Shown piece after piece: positions 23,172 to 33,874 of a stretch of 34,009 nt of DNA. This stretch comes from Gammaproteobacteria bacterium (GTDB taxonomy: Bacteria > Pseudomonadota > Gammaproteobacteria > Chromatiales > Chromatiaceae): NCBI GenBank assembly GCA_030065815.1, contig JASJCU010000050.1:1-34009 (forward strand), given 5' to 3'. The stretch's first letter is position 1. The number at the start of each line of letters is the position of its first letter. The position numbers and the translations under genes are program-made. Below the pieces are notes generated by a model that did no database searches, was not told the origin of the DNA, and saw nothing but the letters and a program-made list of their open reading frames with translations.

Positions 23172-25245
23172 CGTCAAGACCGCCAACCTGCTGTTCGAAC
23201 TCGGCACCGAGGAGCTGCCGCCGGTCGCGCTGCGCCGCCTGTCCGACGCATTGACCGCCGAGTTCGTCAAGGGACTCGACCAAGCCGGGCTGTCTCACGG
23301 CGAAGTGACCGCTTACTCCGCACCACGTCGCCTGGCCGTGCTGGTACTCGACTGTGCGACCGCGCAGCCCGATCGCGACATCGAGCGCCGCGGCCCGGCG
23401 CTGCAGGCCGCGTTCGACGCCGACGGCCTGCCGACCAAGGCCGCCGAGGGCTTCGCGCGCTCGTGCGGCACGACCGTCGACCAGCTGCAGCAGCAGGAGA
23501 CCGCCAAGGGCACCTGGCTGGTCTACCAGGTCCACCAGGCCGGCAAGACCGCCGCGCAGCTGCTGCCGGGCATCGCCGAGAACGCGCTGAACCGCCTGCC
23601 GATCCCCAAGCGCATGCGCTGGGGCGACTCGGACGCGCAGTTCGTGCGCCCGGTGCACTGGCTGGTGTTCCTGCACGGCGACCAGGTCGTGCCGTGCACG
23701 CTGCTCGATGCCGCGGCCGGCAACACGACCCATGGCCACCGCTTCCACCACCCGGACGCGATCACGCTGTACAACCCGGAAGACTACGCCGATGTGCTCG
23801 AGGGTCTGGGGAAAGTAATTGCCCACTTCGGCAAGCGCAGGGCGTGCATCAGGGGGTTCGTCGAGGAGGCCGCGACGGCGCTCGGCGGCAGCGCCGACCT
23901 CGACGACGCGCTGCTCGACGAGGTCACGGCGCTCAACGAGTGGCCGCGGCCGATCACCGGCACGTTCGACGCCGACTTCCTCGCGGTACCGCACGAGGCG
24001 CTGGTCGCGACGATGAAGTCGAACCAGAAGTACTTCCCGGTGTTCGACGGCAACGGCAAGCTGATGAACCACTTCATCACGATCGCCAACATCGAGAGCA
24101 GCAACCCCGACGTGATCCGCGAGGGCAACGAGCGCGTGATCCGGCCGCGCCTCGCCGACGCCGCGTTCTTCTGGGAGCAGGACGGCAAGAGGACGCTGGC
24201 CGACCACATCGAACGCCTCGACCACGTCGTGTTCCAGAAGGGCCTGGGCAGCATGCGCGACAAGTCCGACCGCGTCGCCGCGCTGGCCGAGGGCATCGCC
24301 GCGCAGATCGGCGGCGACCGCGTGCTCGCGCGCCGCGCCGGCGAGCTGAGCCGCTGCGACCTGATGACCGAGATGGTCTACGAGTTCCCGGAGATGCAGG
24401 GCATCATGGGGCGCTACCAGGCGCAGCGTGACGGCGAACCGGCCGAGCTGGCGCAGGCGATGGACGAGTTCTACATGCCGCGCTTCTCCGGCGACCAGCT
24501 GCCGCAGACCAAGACCGGCATCGCGATCGCGATCGCCGAACGCGTCGACACGCTGGTCGGCATCTTCGGCATCGGCATGAAGCCGACCGGCGACAAGGAC
24601 CCGTTCGCACTGCGCCGCGCCGCGCTCGGTGCGCTGCGGATCCTGCGCGAACACGCGCTGCCGCTCGACCTGCGCGGGCTGCTCGGCGAGGCCGAACAGC
24701 ACCTCGGCGACAAGGTCACCGCGGCCGATACCGTGTCCGCGGTCTACGCCTTCATGATCGAACGCCTCAAGGGCCTGTACCTCGACGCCGGCACGCCGCT
24801 CGACGTGTTCGAGGCCGTCGCCGCGGTCGAGCCCGACTCGGTCGCCGATTTCGAGCACCGCGTGCGCGCGGTCGGCGATTTCCGCTCGCTGCCCGAGGCC
24901 GAGGCGCTGGCCGCCGCGAACAAGCGCATCGGCAACATCCTGAAGAAGGTCGAAGGGGTGATCCCCGACAGCGTCGACAGCGCGCTGTTCGAACTGACCG
25001 CCGAGCGCGACCTGCACACCCAGATCGTCGCGGTCGCGGAGCGCACCGCGCCGCTGATGAGCGACGCCAATTACGGCGCGACGCTGCAGGCCCTGGCCCA
25101 GCTGCGGGCCGTCGTCGACCGCTTCTTCGACGACGTCATGGTCATGGCCGACAAGCCCGAGGTGCGCGGCAACCGCCTGGCGATGCTGCGCGCCTTGTCG
25201 CGGCAGTTCCTGCAGGTCGCCGACATCTCGGCGTTGCAGGTCTGA
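23164..25245 (+). CDS. glyS: Glycyl-tRNA synthetase beta subunit
   Basis: A 693-residue tRNA-recognition subunit. It starts LLFELGTEELPP, the conserved N-terminus of GlyS. Family motifs include PKRMRW near residue 153, FVRPVHWLV, MKSNQKYFPVFD, RLADAAFFWEQD, YEFPEMQGIMGRYQA and the HD-domain-like GIGMKPTGDKDPFALRRAALG. The C-terminal anticodon-binding region ends in MVMADKPEVRGNRLAMLR. GGGGTGG precedes the ATG. The next gene starts 4 bases past the stop, so this is the start of a tight plus-strand run to plsC. Confidence 0.98.
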   Translation: MADVKTANLLFELGTEELPPVALRRLSDALTAEFVKGLDQAGLSHGEVTAYSAPRRLAVLVLDCATAQPDRDIERRGPALQAAFDADGLPTKAAEGFARSCGTTVDQLQQQETAKGTWLVYQVHQAGKTAAQLLPGIAENALNRLPIPKRMRWGDSDAQFVRPVHWLVFLHGDQVVPCTLLDAAAGNTTHGHRFHHPDAITLYNPEDYADVLEGLGKVIAHFGKRRACIRGFVEEAATALGGSADLDDALLDEVTALNEWPRPITGTFDADFLAVPHEALVATMKSNQKYFPVFDGNGKLMNHFITIANIESSNPDVIREGNERVIRPRLADAAFFWEQDGKRTLADHIERLDHVVFQKGLGSMRDKSDRVAALAEGIAAQIGGDRVLARRAGELSRCDLMTEMVYEFPEMQGIMGRYQAQRDGEPAELAQAMDEFYMPRFSGDQLPQTKTGIAIAIAERVDTLVGIFGIGMKPTGDKDPFALRRAALGALRILREHALPLDLRGLLGEAEQHLGDKVTAADTVSAVYAFMIERLKGLYLDAGTPLDVFEAVAAVEPDSVADFEHRVRAVGDFRSLPEAEALAAANKRIGNILKKVEGVIPDSVDSALFELTAERDLHTQIVAVAERTAPLMSDANYGATLQALAQLRAVVDRFFDDVMVMADKPEVRGNRLAMLRALSRQFLQVADISALQV

Positions 25246-25249
25246 TCCG

Positions 25250-25591
25250 GTGGCCGCGCACAGCGATTCCTGGGACGCGATGATGGCCGCCGTGCAGGCC
25301 TTCCACGACAAACACGACCTGCGTAACCGCGGCGGCGAGGAGCTCAGCTACCGCGTCGCGCTGATGGCCGAAGAGCTCGGTGAGATATCATCCTGCGTGA
25401 CCAAGGGAAAGAGTAAGGACTCACTTTCGGAAGAACTGGCCGACCTGCTGATCCTCGTGATGGGCACCGACATCGCCGCCGGCTTGGATCTGCGGCGCGC
25501 CTTCTGGGACAAGATGGACGCGCTGATGCGGCGCGACGCACGCCTGGTCGGCGGCCGCGTCCGGGTGTCCGAGTTCCGCGATGTCGACTGA
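25250..25591 (+). CDS. MazG-like nucleotide pyrophosphohydrolase
   Basis: A 113-residue all-alpha NTP pyrophosphatase-like protein with acidic Mg-binding motifs EELGE near residue 41 and EELADLLI near residue 60. Members hydrolyse non-canonical or excess nucleoside triphosphates; the substrate here is unknown. It starts with GTG at 25250, 4 bases after the glyS stop. Its end overlaps gmhB by 11 bases, which indicates co-translation. In Pseudomonas glyS is next to gmhB; the inserted MazG-like gene is a local variation. Confidence 0.82.
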   Translation: MAAHSDSWDAMMAAVQAFHDKHDLRNRGGEELSYRVALMAEELGEISSCVTKGKSKDSLSEELADLLILVMGTDIAAGLDLRRAFWDKMDALMRRDARLVGGRVRVSEFRDVD

Positions 25592-26156
25592 CGACGGGGG
25601 CGCGCGGCCGCCGCTGGTGATCCTCGATCGCGACGGCGTGATCAACGAGGATTCCGACGACTACATCAAGTCGGTCGATGAATGGATCCCGATCCCGGGC
25701 AGCCTGGAGGCGATCGCGCGACTGAATCACGCCGGTATCCTGGTCGCCGTTGCGAGCAACCAGTCGGGCATCGGCCGGGGCCTGTTCGGCGTCGAGACGT
25801 TGAACGCGATGCACGCCAAGCTGCAGCTGGCGCTGGCCCGGGTCGGCGGCCACGTCGACGCGATCCTGTTCTGCCCGCACACCCCGGATGCCGGCTGTGC
25901 GTGCCGCAAGCCGGCCCCCGGCCTGTTGTTGCAGATCGGCGAACGCTTCGCCGTGCCGCTCGCCGGCGTGCCGTTCATCGGTGATTCGGCGGCCGACGTC
26001 GGCGCCGCCCGGGCGGTCGACGCGCGGCCGCTGCTGGTGCGCAGCGGCAAGGGCGAGCGCACGCTGGCGGCGCAGCCGGCGTTCGCCGCGCTGCCGGTGT
26101 TCGCCGACCTCGCCGCGGCGGTCGACGCGCTGCTGGCCGGGGACGCCGGCGCGTGA
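25581..26156 (+). CDS. gmhB: D-glycero-beta-D-manno-heptose 1,7-bisphosphate 7-phosphatase
   Basis: A 191-residue HAD phosphatase of the ADP-heptose pathway for the LPS inner core. Motif I is ILDRDGVIN with D16 and D18, motif II is SNQSGIGRG, the zinc loop is CPHTPDAGCACRKP, and the final acidic motif is FIGDSAADVGAA. All match the GmhB signature. It overlaps the MazG-like gene at its start and plsC at its end (GTGA), so it is in the middle of a coupled operon. It supports an LPS-bearing cell. Confidence 0.95.
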   Translation: MSTDDGGARPPLVILDRDGVINEDSDDYIKSVDEWIPIPGSLEAIARLNHAGILVAVASNQSGIGRGLFGVETLNAMHAKLQLALARVGGHVDAILFCPHTPDAGCACRKPAPGLLLQIGERFAVPLAGVPFIGDSAADVGAARAVDARPLLVRSGKGERTLAAQPAFAALPVFADLAAAVDALLAGDAGA

Positions 26157-26881
26157 TCCTGCTGCGCTCGCTGCTGTACTTCGCGCTGCTGATGCTCAGT
26201 GTCGCGGTCTTCGGCCTGGTCATCATCCTGCTCGGCGGTCTGCTGCCCGGTAGTTTCAGCGACCGCGTCGCGACGGCCTGGGGGCGCACCAATCTGTGGC
26301 TGCAGCGCGTGATCTGCGGTCTGCGCTACCGCATCGTCGGCGCCGACAACCTGCCCGACGGCGCGTGCATCGTCATGGCCAAGCACCAGTCGACGTGGGA
26401 GACGATCGCGCTGCGCGGCCTGCTGCCGCCGGCGCAGTCCTGGGTGCTGAAGCGCGAACTGCTGCACCTGCCGATCTTTGGCTGGGGCCTGCGCTTCGTC
26501 AAGTCGATCCCAATCGACCGCTCGGCCGGGCGGCGCGCGGTGTTCAAGGTCGTCGAGGACGGCAGCGCCCGGCTCGCCGAGGGCCGCTGCGTGATCATCT
26601 TCCCGGAAGGCACGCGCACCGCGCCCGGTCAGCGCAAGAAGTATGGCATCGGCGGCGGCGTGCTCGCCGAGCGCAGCGGTCATCCGGTCGTGCCGATCGC
26701 CCACAACGCCGGGGTCTTCTGGCGCCGTCGGGGTGTGAAAAAGTATCCGGGCGAGATCCGGGTCGCGATCGGCGAGGCCATCCCGGCGGACGGCCGCAAG
26801 GCCGCCGAGATCGTCGCCGACGTCGAAGACTGGATCGAGGCCGAGGTCGCGGCAATGCCTGGCAGCGTGGACTCAAGCTAA
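26153..26881 (+). CDS. plsC: 1-acyl-sn-glycerol-3-phosphate acyltransferase
   Basis: A 242-residue membrane acyltransferase that makes phosphatidic acid. An N-terminal membrane helix (about 5-30) is followed by AKHQSTWET with H78 and E83, a H-x4-E variant of the H-x4-D site that I recognise from relatives near gyrB in pseudomonads. Motif III is FPEGTRTAPG. The start is GTG 26153, overlapping the gmhB stop by 4 bases. It ends the plus-strand run and converges with gyrB. No strong terminator is seen after it, only a short TAAGT/ACTTA stem and a T-run at 26900-26905. Confidence 0.93.
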   Translation: MILLRSLLYFALLMLSVAVFGLVIILLGGLLPGSFSDRVATAWGRTNLWLQRVICGLRYRIVGADNLPDGACIVMAKHQSTWETIALRGLLPPAQSWVLKRELLHLPIFGWGLRFVKSIPIDRSAGRRAVFKVVEDGSARLAEGRCVIIFPEGTRTAPGQRKKYGIGGGVLAERSGHPVVPIAHNAGVFWRRRGVKKYPGEIRVAIGEAIPADGRKAAEIVADVEDWIEAEVAAMPGSVDSS

Positions 26882-26968
26882 GTGATTACTTACTGACTAT
26901 TTTTTGTCCGGGTCCGTGCGTGACGACTTTGTGTGTACAGCGTATGAGGTTGGCGGCGCGCGCGGCGC

Positions 26969-26977
26969 TGTGGATAA
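26969..26977 (-). promoter_or_regulatory. DnaA box (perfect 9-mer) between plsC and gyrB
   Basis: TGTGGATAA is the exact complement of TTATCCACA. It lies in the 129-base gap between the convergent plsC and gyrB stops. A single box here may be incidental or part of DnaA titration near the origin. Confidence 0.5.
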
Positions 26978-27010
26978 CTTGGTGGAAAACCGATCGCCCG
27001 CTGGCGCCGG

Positions 27011-29476
<2,466 letters not shown>

Positions 29477-29486
29477 TTACCGGCCG

Positions 29487-29492
29487 ATTATA
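29487..29492 (-). promoter_or_regulatory. Candidate -10 box of gyrB
   Basis: The minus strand reads TATAAT, with TG directly before it, 49 bases upstream of the gyrB ATG and within the recF-gyrB gap. There is no recognisable -35 hexamer; gyrase promoters are often weak and supercoiling-sensitive. Confidence 0.5.
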
Positions 29493-29549
29493 CATGTTTG
29501 GACCGGTGGCGCGGCGTTTTCGGCGCGATGCGGCGGTGTGTCTGCGGGC

Positions 29550-30617
29550 TCAGGCGATCTCGCCGTGTTCCACGTGGAACACCGGCGCGCCCGGCGGACA
29601 CAATGCCGTGGGATCGGCGATCGATGCGATAAAGGCCTGGACATCGCGCGCCCCGAGCGCCGCGACCACCTTCTGTTGATTGGCACTGTCCAGCTCGGCC
29701 GCGAGGTCATCGATCAACACGACCGGGCGGCGCTGCCGTTCGGCGATCATCCGGTCAGCCAGCGCCAGGTTCAACGCGATGACCAGCAGCTTCTGTTGAC
29801 CGCGCGACAACGTCTTCTCGGCCGGCGCGGCGCTGTCGGTCAGCAGCTCGACCTCGGCGCGGTGCGGGCCTACGCTGGTAAAGCCGGTGCGCATATCCAG
29901 CTCGAGTCGGCGCGCCAGCTCGGCCTGCAATTCGCTGCCCTCGCGCCAGCCACGGCGATAACGTCCGGAAACCGCGAAACCCGGTTGCCAGCCGTCGAGG
30001 ACAACGACCGCGTGCTGCAGCAGGCATTCGACGAACGCGGCCCTGCGCCGGTCGAGGCGCTCCGCGGTCTGCACGAATGGCTCGTCCCAGGCAGCGACGG
30101 CGGCCGGTTCACCGGTCTTCAGCGCCGCGTTGCGCTGCTTCAGGGCGCGTGCGAACGCGGCATACGCCGGCAGGTAATCGTGTTCCACGTGGAACAGTCC
30201 CATGTCGACGAACCGCCGCCGCCATTCCGGGCCGCGTTCGAGGAACAGCTGCGGCTGCGACGCCAGCCACTGCACCGGCAGTGTCTCGGCCAATGCCGAT
30301 CGCTTGCGGACGTCCGCGCCATCCAAACGGCACGTCAACGCCGCCTTCGCCCGGCGGATGCCCAGTTGGTGCTCGCTGCCGCTGTCGTCGTCACGCAGGC
30401 GCACGAACACCGTCGACGCGTCGCAGCCGTGACGGATCATCGGGCCGGCCGAGGCATGGCGGAACGTGTGGCCGCGACCGACGACATAGACCGCCTCGAG
30501 CACCGAGGTCTTGCCGGCGCCGTTGCCGCCGACGATGAAATTCAGGCCCGGCCCGGGTTCGATTTCAAGGTGCCGGATGATCCGCAGGTCCGCGATCGAC
30601 AGCGCCGTTATCCGCAA
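29550..30617 (-). CDS. recF: Recombination/replication repair protein RecF
   Basis: A 355-residue SMC-like ATPase that loads RecA at gaps with RecO and RecR. Walker A is GGNGAGKTS near residue 30, the ABC signature is LSRGQQKLL, and Walker B is VVLIDDLAAELDS. The start codon is TTG at 30617, with GGAG 7 nt upstream and a normal RecF N-terminus (LRITALSIADLRI). Two perfect parS palindromes are inside the gene, each coding FHVEH. A terminator separates it from dnaN, so it probably has its own promoter, unlike the tightly linked E. coli genes. Confidence 0.96.
   Translation of the reverse strand: MRITALSIADLRIIRHLEIEPGPGLNFIVGGNGAGKTSVLEAVYVVGRGHTFRHASAGPMIRHGCDASTVFVRLRDDDSGSEHQLGIRRAKAALTCRLDGADVRKRSALAETLPVQWLASQPQLFLERGPEWRRRFVDMGLFHVEHDYLPAYAAFARALKQRNAALKTGEPAAVAAWDEPFVQTAERLDRRRAAFVECLLQHAVVVLDGWQPGFAVSGRYRRGWREGSELQAELARRLELDMRTGFTSVGPHRAEVELLTDSAAPAEKTLSRGQQKLLVIALNLALADRMIAERQRRPVVLIDDLAAELDSANQQKVVAALGARDVQAFIASIADPTALCPPGAPVFHVEHGEIA
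29566..29581. promoter_or_regulatory. parS site 1 inside recF
   Basis: TGTTCCACGTGGAACA is a perfect 16-bp palindrome and an exact fit to the ParB/Spo0J consensus TGTTNCACGTGNAACA. It lies just inside the recF 3' end. Confidence 0.9.
30181..30196. promoter_or_regulatory. parS site 2 inside recF
   Basis: A second exact copy of TGTTCCACGTGGAACA, 615 bases from the first and in the same codon phase, so it also encodes FHVEH. Two copies near the origin are typical of chromosomal ParABS loading sites. Confidence 0.9.
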
Positions 30618-30727
30618 CGCCCGGCTCCGATGATCAGCGGCGCCGCAGTCAGTGCTAACTCCGCGTCGCCCGGCCTGGCCGGCAGCGTCGTCGCGCTGGC
30701 GCGGCGCGCCGACCGCCGACCGGGATC

Positions 30728-30750
30728 AAAAAAGGGGCCTGCCCGGCCCC
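30728..30750 (-). terminator. Rho-independent terminator after dnaN
   Basis: On the minus strand GGGGCC-(5 nt)-GGCCCC is followed directly by six T. It lies 40 bases past the dnaN stop and 111 bases before the recF start. Confidence 0.88.
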
Positions 30751-30789
30751 GTCGTTGCGTCACGGCCATCGGCGCGTCGGCGAGGGCCG

Positions 30790-31890
30790 TCACAGCCGCA
30801 TCGGCATCACGACGTAGCGGCATTCAGTCGAGTCCTTCTGCGTGATCAGGCTGCTCGAATTCGAATCGATGACCGCGACCTGGACGTCGTCGCCGTCCAG
30901 CACGCCGAGCACGTCGAGCAGGTAGCCGACGTTGAAGCCGATCGTCATCTCCGGGCCCGCGTAGTCTACCTCGACCTCTTCCTCGGCCTCGTCCTGCTCC
31001 GGGTTGTGCGCCTGCAGGTGGAGCAGCCCGTCGCTGAGGCGAAAGCGCAATCCCCGGTACTTTTCGTTCGACAGGATCGCGGTTCGTGCCAGCGCCTGCT
31101 TCAGCGGGTCCTTCTCGGCCAGCATCAGCGACGCATCGCCGTTCGGCATGACCCGTTCGTAGTCGGGGAAACGACCGTCGATCAGCTTGGTCGTGAAGCT
31201 GCTGTCGCCGAGATGGACACGCAGATGGCTGTTGCTGATCTCGCAACTGGCGTCGCCGTCGACATCGCCGAGCAGGCGGCTGAGCTCGATGACCGCCTTG
31301 CGCGGCAGGATCACCTGGATATCGCTGCCGATACTGCCGTCGAACGCCGCGTCGCACAGGGCCAGCCGGTGGCCATCGGTCGCGACCGTGCGCACGCGAT
31401 CGGCGCGGATCTCCAGCAGCAGGCCGTTCAGGTAGTAGCGAACGTCCTGCTGCGCCATCGCGAACTGGGTCTTGTCGATCAGGCGCTTCATGACGCTGGC
31501 CGGCAGGCCGAAGGTCTCGCTGGCCTTGGCCGGCTCGATGCTCGGGTAGTCCTGCGCCGGCAGCATGCCGAGCGTGTAGCGCCCACGCCCGGAACGCAGC
31601 ACGGCCTTCTCGCCCTCGATGTCCATCGTGATCGCGGCGCCGTCCGGCAGGGCCTTGCAGATGTCGACGAGCTTGCGCGCCGGCAATGTGAACTCGGCCT
31701 CGCCCTTGGCGTCGACCCGGGTATGGGTGCGCAGCTCGACCTCGAGGTCGGTAGCCGTCAGTGTCAGCTGTTGGTCTTTCACGACGATCAGTACATTGGC
31801 CAGGATCGGCAGGGTCTGACGGCGTTCGACGACACTGACGACCTGTTGCAGGGGCTTGAGCAGATCGTCCCGATTGGCGCTGATCTTCAT
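30790..31890 (-). CDS. dnaN: DNA polymerase III beta subunit (sliding clamp)
   Basis: A 366-residue ring-forming processivity clamp. The length and sequence are standard throughout: MKISANRDDLLKPLQQVVSV, RQTLPILANVLI, TATDLEVELR, PARKLVDICKALPDG, ATDGHRLAL and the C-terminal YVVMPMRL. The last segment forms the hydrophobic pocket for clamp-binding peptides. GGAGAA precedes the ATG. It follows dnaA after a 231-base AT-rich gap that may include origin or promoter elements. It is cut off from recF by a terminator. Confidence 0.98.
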   Translation of the reverse strand: MKISANRDDLLKPLQQVVSVVERRQTLPILANVLIVVKDQQLTLTATDLEVELRTHTRVDAKGEAEFTLPARKLVDICKALPDGAAITMDIEGEKAVLRSGRGRYTLGMLPAQDYPSIEPAKASETFGLPASVMKRLIDKTQFAMAQQDVRYYLNGLLLEIRADRVRTVATDGHRLALCDAAFDGSIGSDIQVILPRKAVIELSRLLGDVDGDASCEISNSHLRVHLGDSSFTTKLIDGRFPDYERVMPNGDASLMLAEKDPLKQALARTAILSNEKYRGLRFRLSDGLLHLQAHNPEQDEAEEEVEVDYAGPEMTIGFNVGYLLDVLGVLDGDDVQVAVIDSNSSSLITQKDSTECRYVVMPMRL

Positions 31891-32121
31891 GCGGCTTGTT
31901 CTCCGGGTAACCAGTATTAAAAGTCTTTTTATTTAAAGATTGTTATTGCTATTAGGCGCGGCCGGCGCCGTGAGTAAGTCTGAATTATTATTCTATTACA
32001 GTGACTTATGCTTTCAAATCCGGGTGCCAAGCCTGCGCGCGACCGCTTGGCGACCTGTCAGGCGAATGTGGATAAGTCGCGCTGTCACGCGCCGGTTCCG
32101 ACTTATCCCAGTCGCTGCACA
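31891..32121. other. AT-rich dnaA-dnaN gap, candidate unwinding region
   Basis: Two strongly AT-rich runs (about 31912-31954 and 31971-32018) stand out in this GC-rich window, next to a perfect DnaA box at 32067-32075. dnaN promoter elements are expected here too; a TAATAC at 31914-31919 (minus) is a weak candidate. Origin function is inferred. Confidence 0.5.
32067..32075 (-). promoter_or_regulatory. DnaA box (perfect 9-mer) in the dnaA-dnaN gap
   Basis: TGTGGATAA, the exact complement of TTATCCACA, 47 bases past the dnaA stop. A partial match TTATCCCAG lies at 32103-32111. Confidence 0.65.
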
Positions 32122-33495
32122 TCAATTGCTCAGGATTCTTAACAGGTTGTTGTAGTCCTCGGCGACGCGTTGCTCGGTCTCGCGCAGTTCGGCGATCTTG
32201 CGCGTCGCGTAGAGTACCGTCGTGTGGTCCTTGCCGCCGAACGCGTCGCCGATCTCCGGCAGGCTGTGGTTGGTCAGCTCCTTGGCGAGCGACATCGCGA
32301 CCTGGCGCGGACGCGCGATCATGCGGCTGCGCTTGGCCGAGACCAGGTCCGACGTGCGGATCTTGAAATACTCGGCGACGGTACGCTGGATGTTGTCGAT
32401 CGTGACCTGCTTGTCCTGCGCGGCGATCATGTCGCGCAGCGCCTCCTTGGCGAAGTCGATCGTCATCTCGCGGCCGGTGAACTGGGCGTTGGCGACGATG
32501 CGGCGCAGCGCGCCCTCGAGCTCGCGGATGTTCGAGCGCACGCGCTTGCCGATGAAGAACGCGACCTCGTTCGGTATCTCGACCTGGAACAGCTGCTGCG
32601 CCTTGGTCTTCAGGATCGCGACCCGGGTCTCGAGGTCGGGTGGCTCGACGGCGACCGTCAGGCCCCAGCCGAAGCGCGATTTCAGCCGCTCCTCGAGGCC
32701 GTCGACCTCTTTCGGGAAGCGATCGCTGGTCAGGATGATCTGCTGCTGCGACTCGAACAGCGCGTTGAAGGTGTGGAAGAACTCCTCCTGCGAGCGTTCC
32801 TTGCCGGCAAAGAACTGCACATCGTCGATCAGCAGCGCGTCGACCGAACGCATGCGGCGCTTGAACTCGTCGATCGTACCGTGCTGCAGGGCCTTGACCA
32901 TCTCGGCGACGAACCCCTCCGAGTGCATGTACAGCACCTGGGCATCGTGCCGGTTGTGCAGGATGCGGTTGCCGACCGCCTGCATCAGGTGGGTCTTGCC
33001 GAGGCCGACGCCGCCGTAGATGAACAGCGGATTGAACACCTTGCCGGGGTTGTCGCCGATCTGCATGCCGGCGGCGCGCGCGATCTGGTTGGACTTGCCC
33101 TCGACGAAGCTCTCGAACGTGAACTCCGGGTTGGTGTTGGACTTGACCGGCGGCGGCCTTGACTCGCTGCCGGCCAGGACCAGGCGCGCGTCCGGGGCGG
33201 CGCTGTCCGGGCTCGGGGTGGCCATCGTCGGACCGCTGCGCGGTGCGCTGCCGATCTCGAGGCTGATCGCAATGCGGTCGGCACCGCCCAGCAGGTCGTC
33301 GAGGTAGGCCTTCAGGCGTTCCAGGTAGTGCTTCTTGACCCAGTCGAGCACGAAGGCGTTCGGTGCCATCAGGCGCAGCCGTTCGTCCTCTTCGATGCAA
33401 TGCAGAGGGCGGATCCAGGTATTGAACTGCTGGTTGGGGATCTCATGCCCCAGCCGGTCCAGGCAGTGCTGCCACAGGTTGTTGGTCATAGACAA
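32122..33495 (-). CDS. dnaA: Chromosomal replication initiator DnaA
   Basis: A 457-residue initiator that binds DnaA boxes and opens the origin. Domain I (about 1-85) starts [21 protein letters not shown] short linker follows. The AAA+ domain III has [23 protein letters not shown] and the sensor 1 strand [10 protein letters not shown]. Domain IV has the DnaA signature [14 protein letters not shown] 33495 is preferred over 33489 because GGAG lies 9 nt upstream. Perfect DnaA boxes lie both upstream and downstream, allowing autoregulation and origin function. Confidence 0.98.
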   Translation of the reverse strand: MSMTNNLWQHCLDRLGHEIPNQQFNTWIRPLHCIEEDERLRLMAPNAFVLDWVKKHYLERLKAYLDDLLGGADRIAISLEIGSAPRSGPTMATPSPDSAAPDARLVLAGSESRPPPVKSNTNPEFTFESFVEGKSNQIARAAGMQIGDNPGKVFNPLFIYGGVGLGKTHLMQAVGNRILHNRHDAQVLYMHSEGFVAEMVKALQHGTIDEFKRRMRSVDALLIDDVQFFAGKERSQEEFFHTFNALFESQQQIILTSDRFPKEVDGLEERLKSRFGWGLTVAVEPPDLETRVAILKTKAQQLFQVEIPNEVAFFIGKRVRSNIRELEGALRRIVANAQFTGREMTIDFAKEALRDMIAAQDKQVTIDNIQRTVAEYFKIRTSDLVSAKRSRMIARPRQVAMSLAKELTNHSLPEIGDAFGGKDHTTVLYATRKIAELRETEQRVAEDYNNLLRILSN

Positions 33496-33729
33496 TGGGC
33501 GACGACTCCACCGTCACACCGGACAGACGCGGGTCCCGGCGCGCGGCTCGTTTAGTATGGTTTTAACGGGTGGTACACGGGTCGCGACGGCAGCTGTCGA
33601 CCGATTCTGTCTGTTCTGGGTCGACACCGGCGACCGGCCTGTCCTCGTTGTTGCCGGTCACTGTCGATTGTCGTTAGTGGCTGACTGCCTTCGCGAACCT
33701 GCCCGCAAGTGTAATCCCATCCACGCAAG

Positions 33730-33738
33730 TTATCCACA
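33730..33738 (+). promoter_or_regulatory. DnaA box (perfect 9-mer) upstream of dnaA
   Basis: TTATCCACA exactly, 235 bases upstream of the dnaA start and 23 bases from the AT-rich palindrome. Confidence 0.75.
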
Positions 33739-33761
33739 GGGTATTTTCGCCAGCACCTTGC

Positions 33762-33781
33762 TTTTATATCAGTATATAAAA
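33762..33781. repeat. AT-rich inverted repeat, candidate DNA unwinding element
   Basis: TTTTATAT (33762-33769) and ATATAAAA (33774-33781) are perfect arms around a 4-base spacer, all A/T in the arms. Being so AT-rich in a GC-rich genome next to a DnaA box makes it a candidate unwinding element. Confidence 0.5.
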
Positions 33782-33784
33782 TCA

Positions 33785-33800
33785 AAGTGAGTGTTCACTT
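33785..33800. repeat. Dyad AAGTGA-N4-TCACTT
   Basis: AAGTGAGTGTTCACTT is a perfect 6-bp inverted repeat with a 4-base spacer, 9 bases before a -35 hexamer. It looks like an operator, but I recognise no matching regulator. Confidence 0.4.
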
Positions 33801-33808
33801 CTATCGGT

Positions 33809-33837
33809 TTGACCTACAGCGTAGAGGCATTTAATTT
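33809..33837 (+). promoter_or_regulatory. Sigma-70-type promoter P1, rightward
   Basis: TTGACC (33809-33814), a 17-base spacer and TAATTT (33832-33837). It points right, away from dnaA, towards the expected rpmH-rnpA genes outside the window. Confidence 0.6.
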
Positions 33838-33874
33838 TGCTATCGGTGCCGCGTGCAACCCGGCCCGGCGGGCA

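Noticed and set aside
22969-25311. 780-codon minus-strand open frame
   Set aside because: Antisense to glyS, which is certain; its composition is Arg/Val/Asp/Leu-rich with no family pattern.
32103-32111. TTATCCCAG as a DnaA box
   Set aside because: It has two mismatches in the conserved 3' end; mentioned only as a possible weak box.
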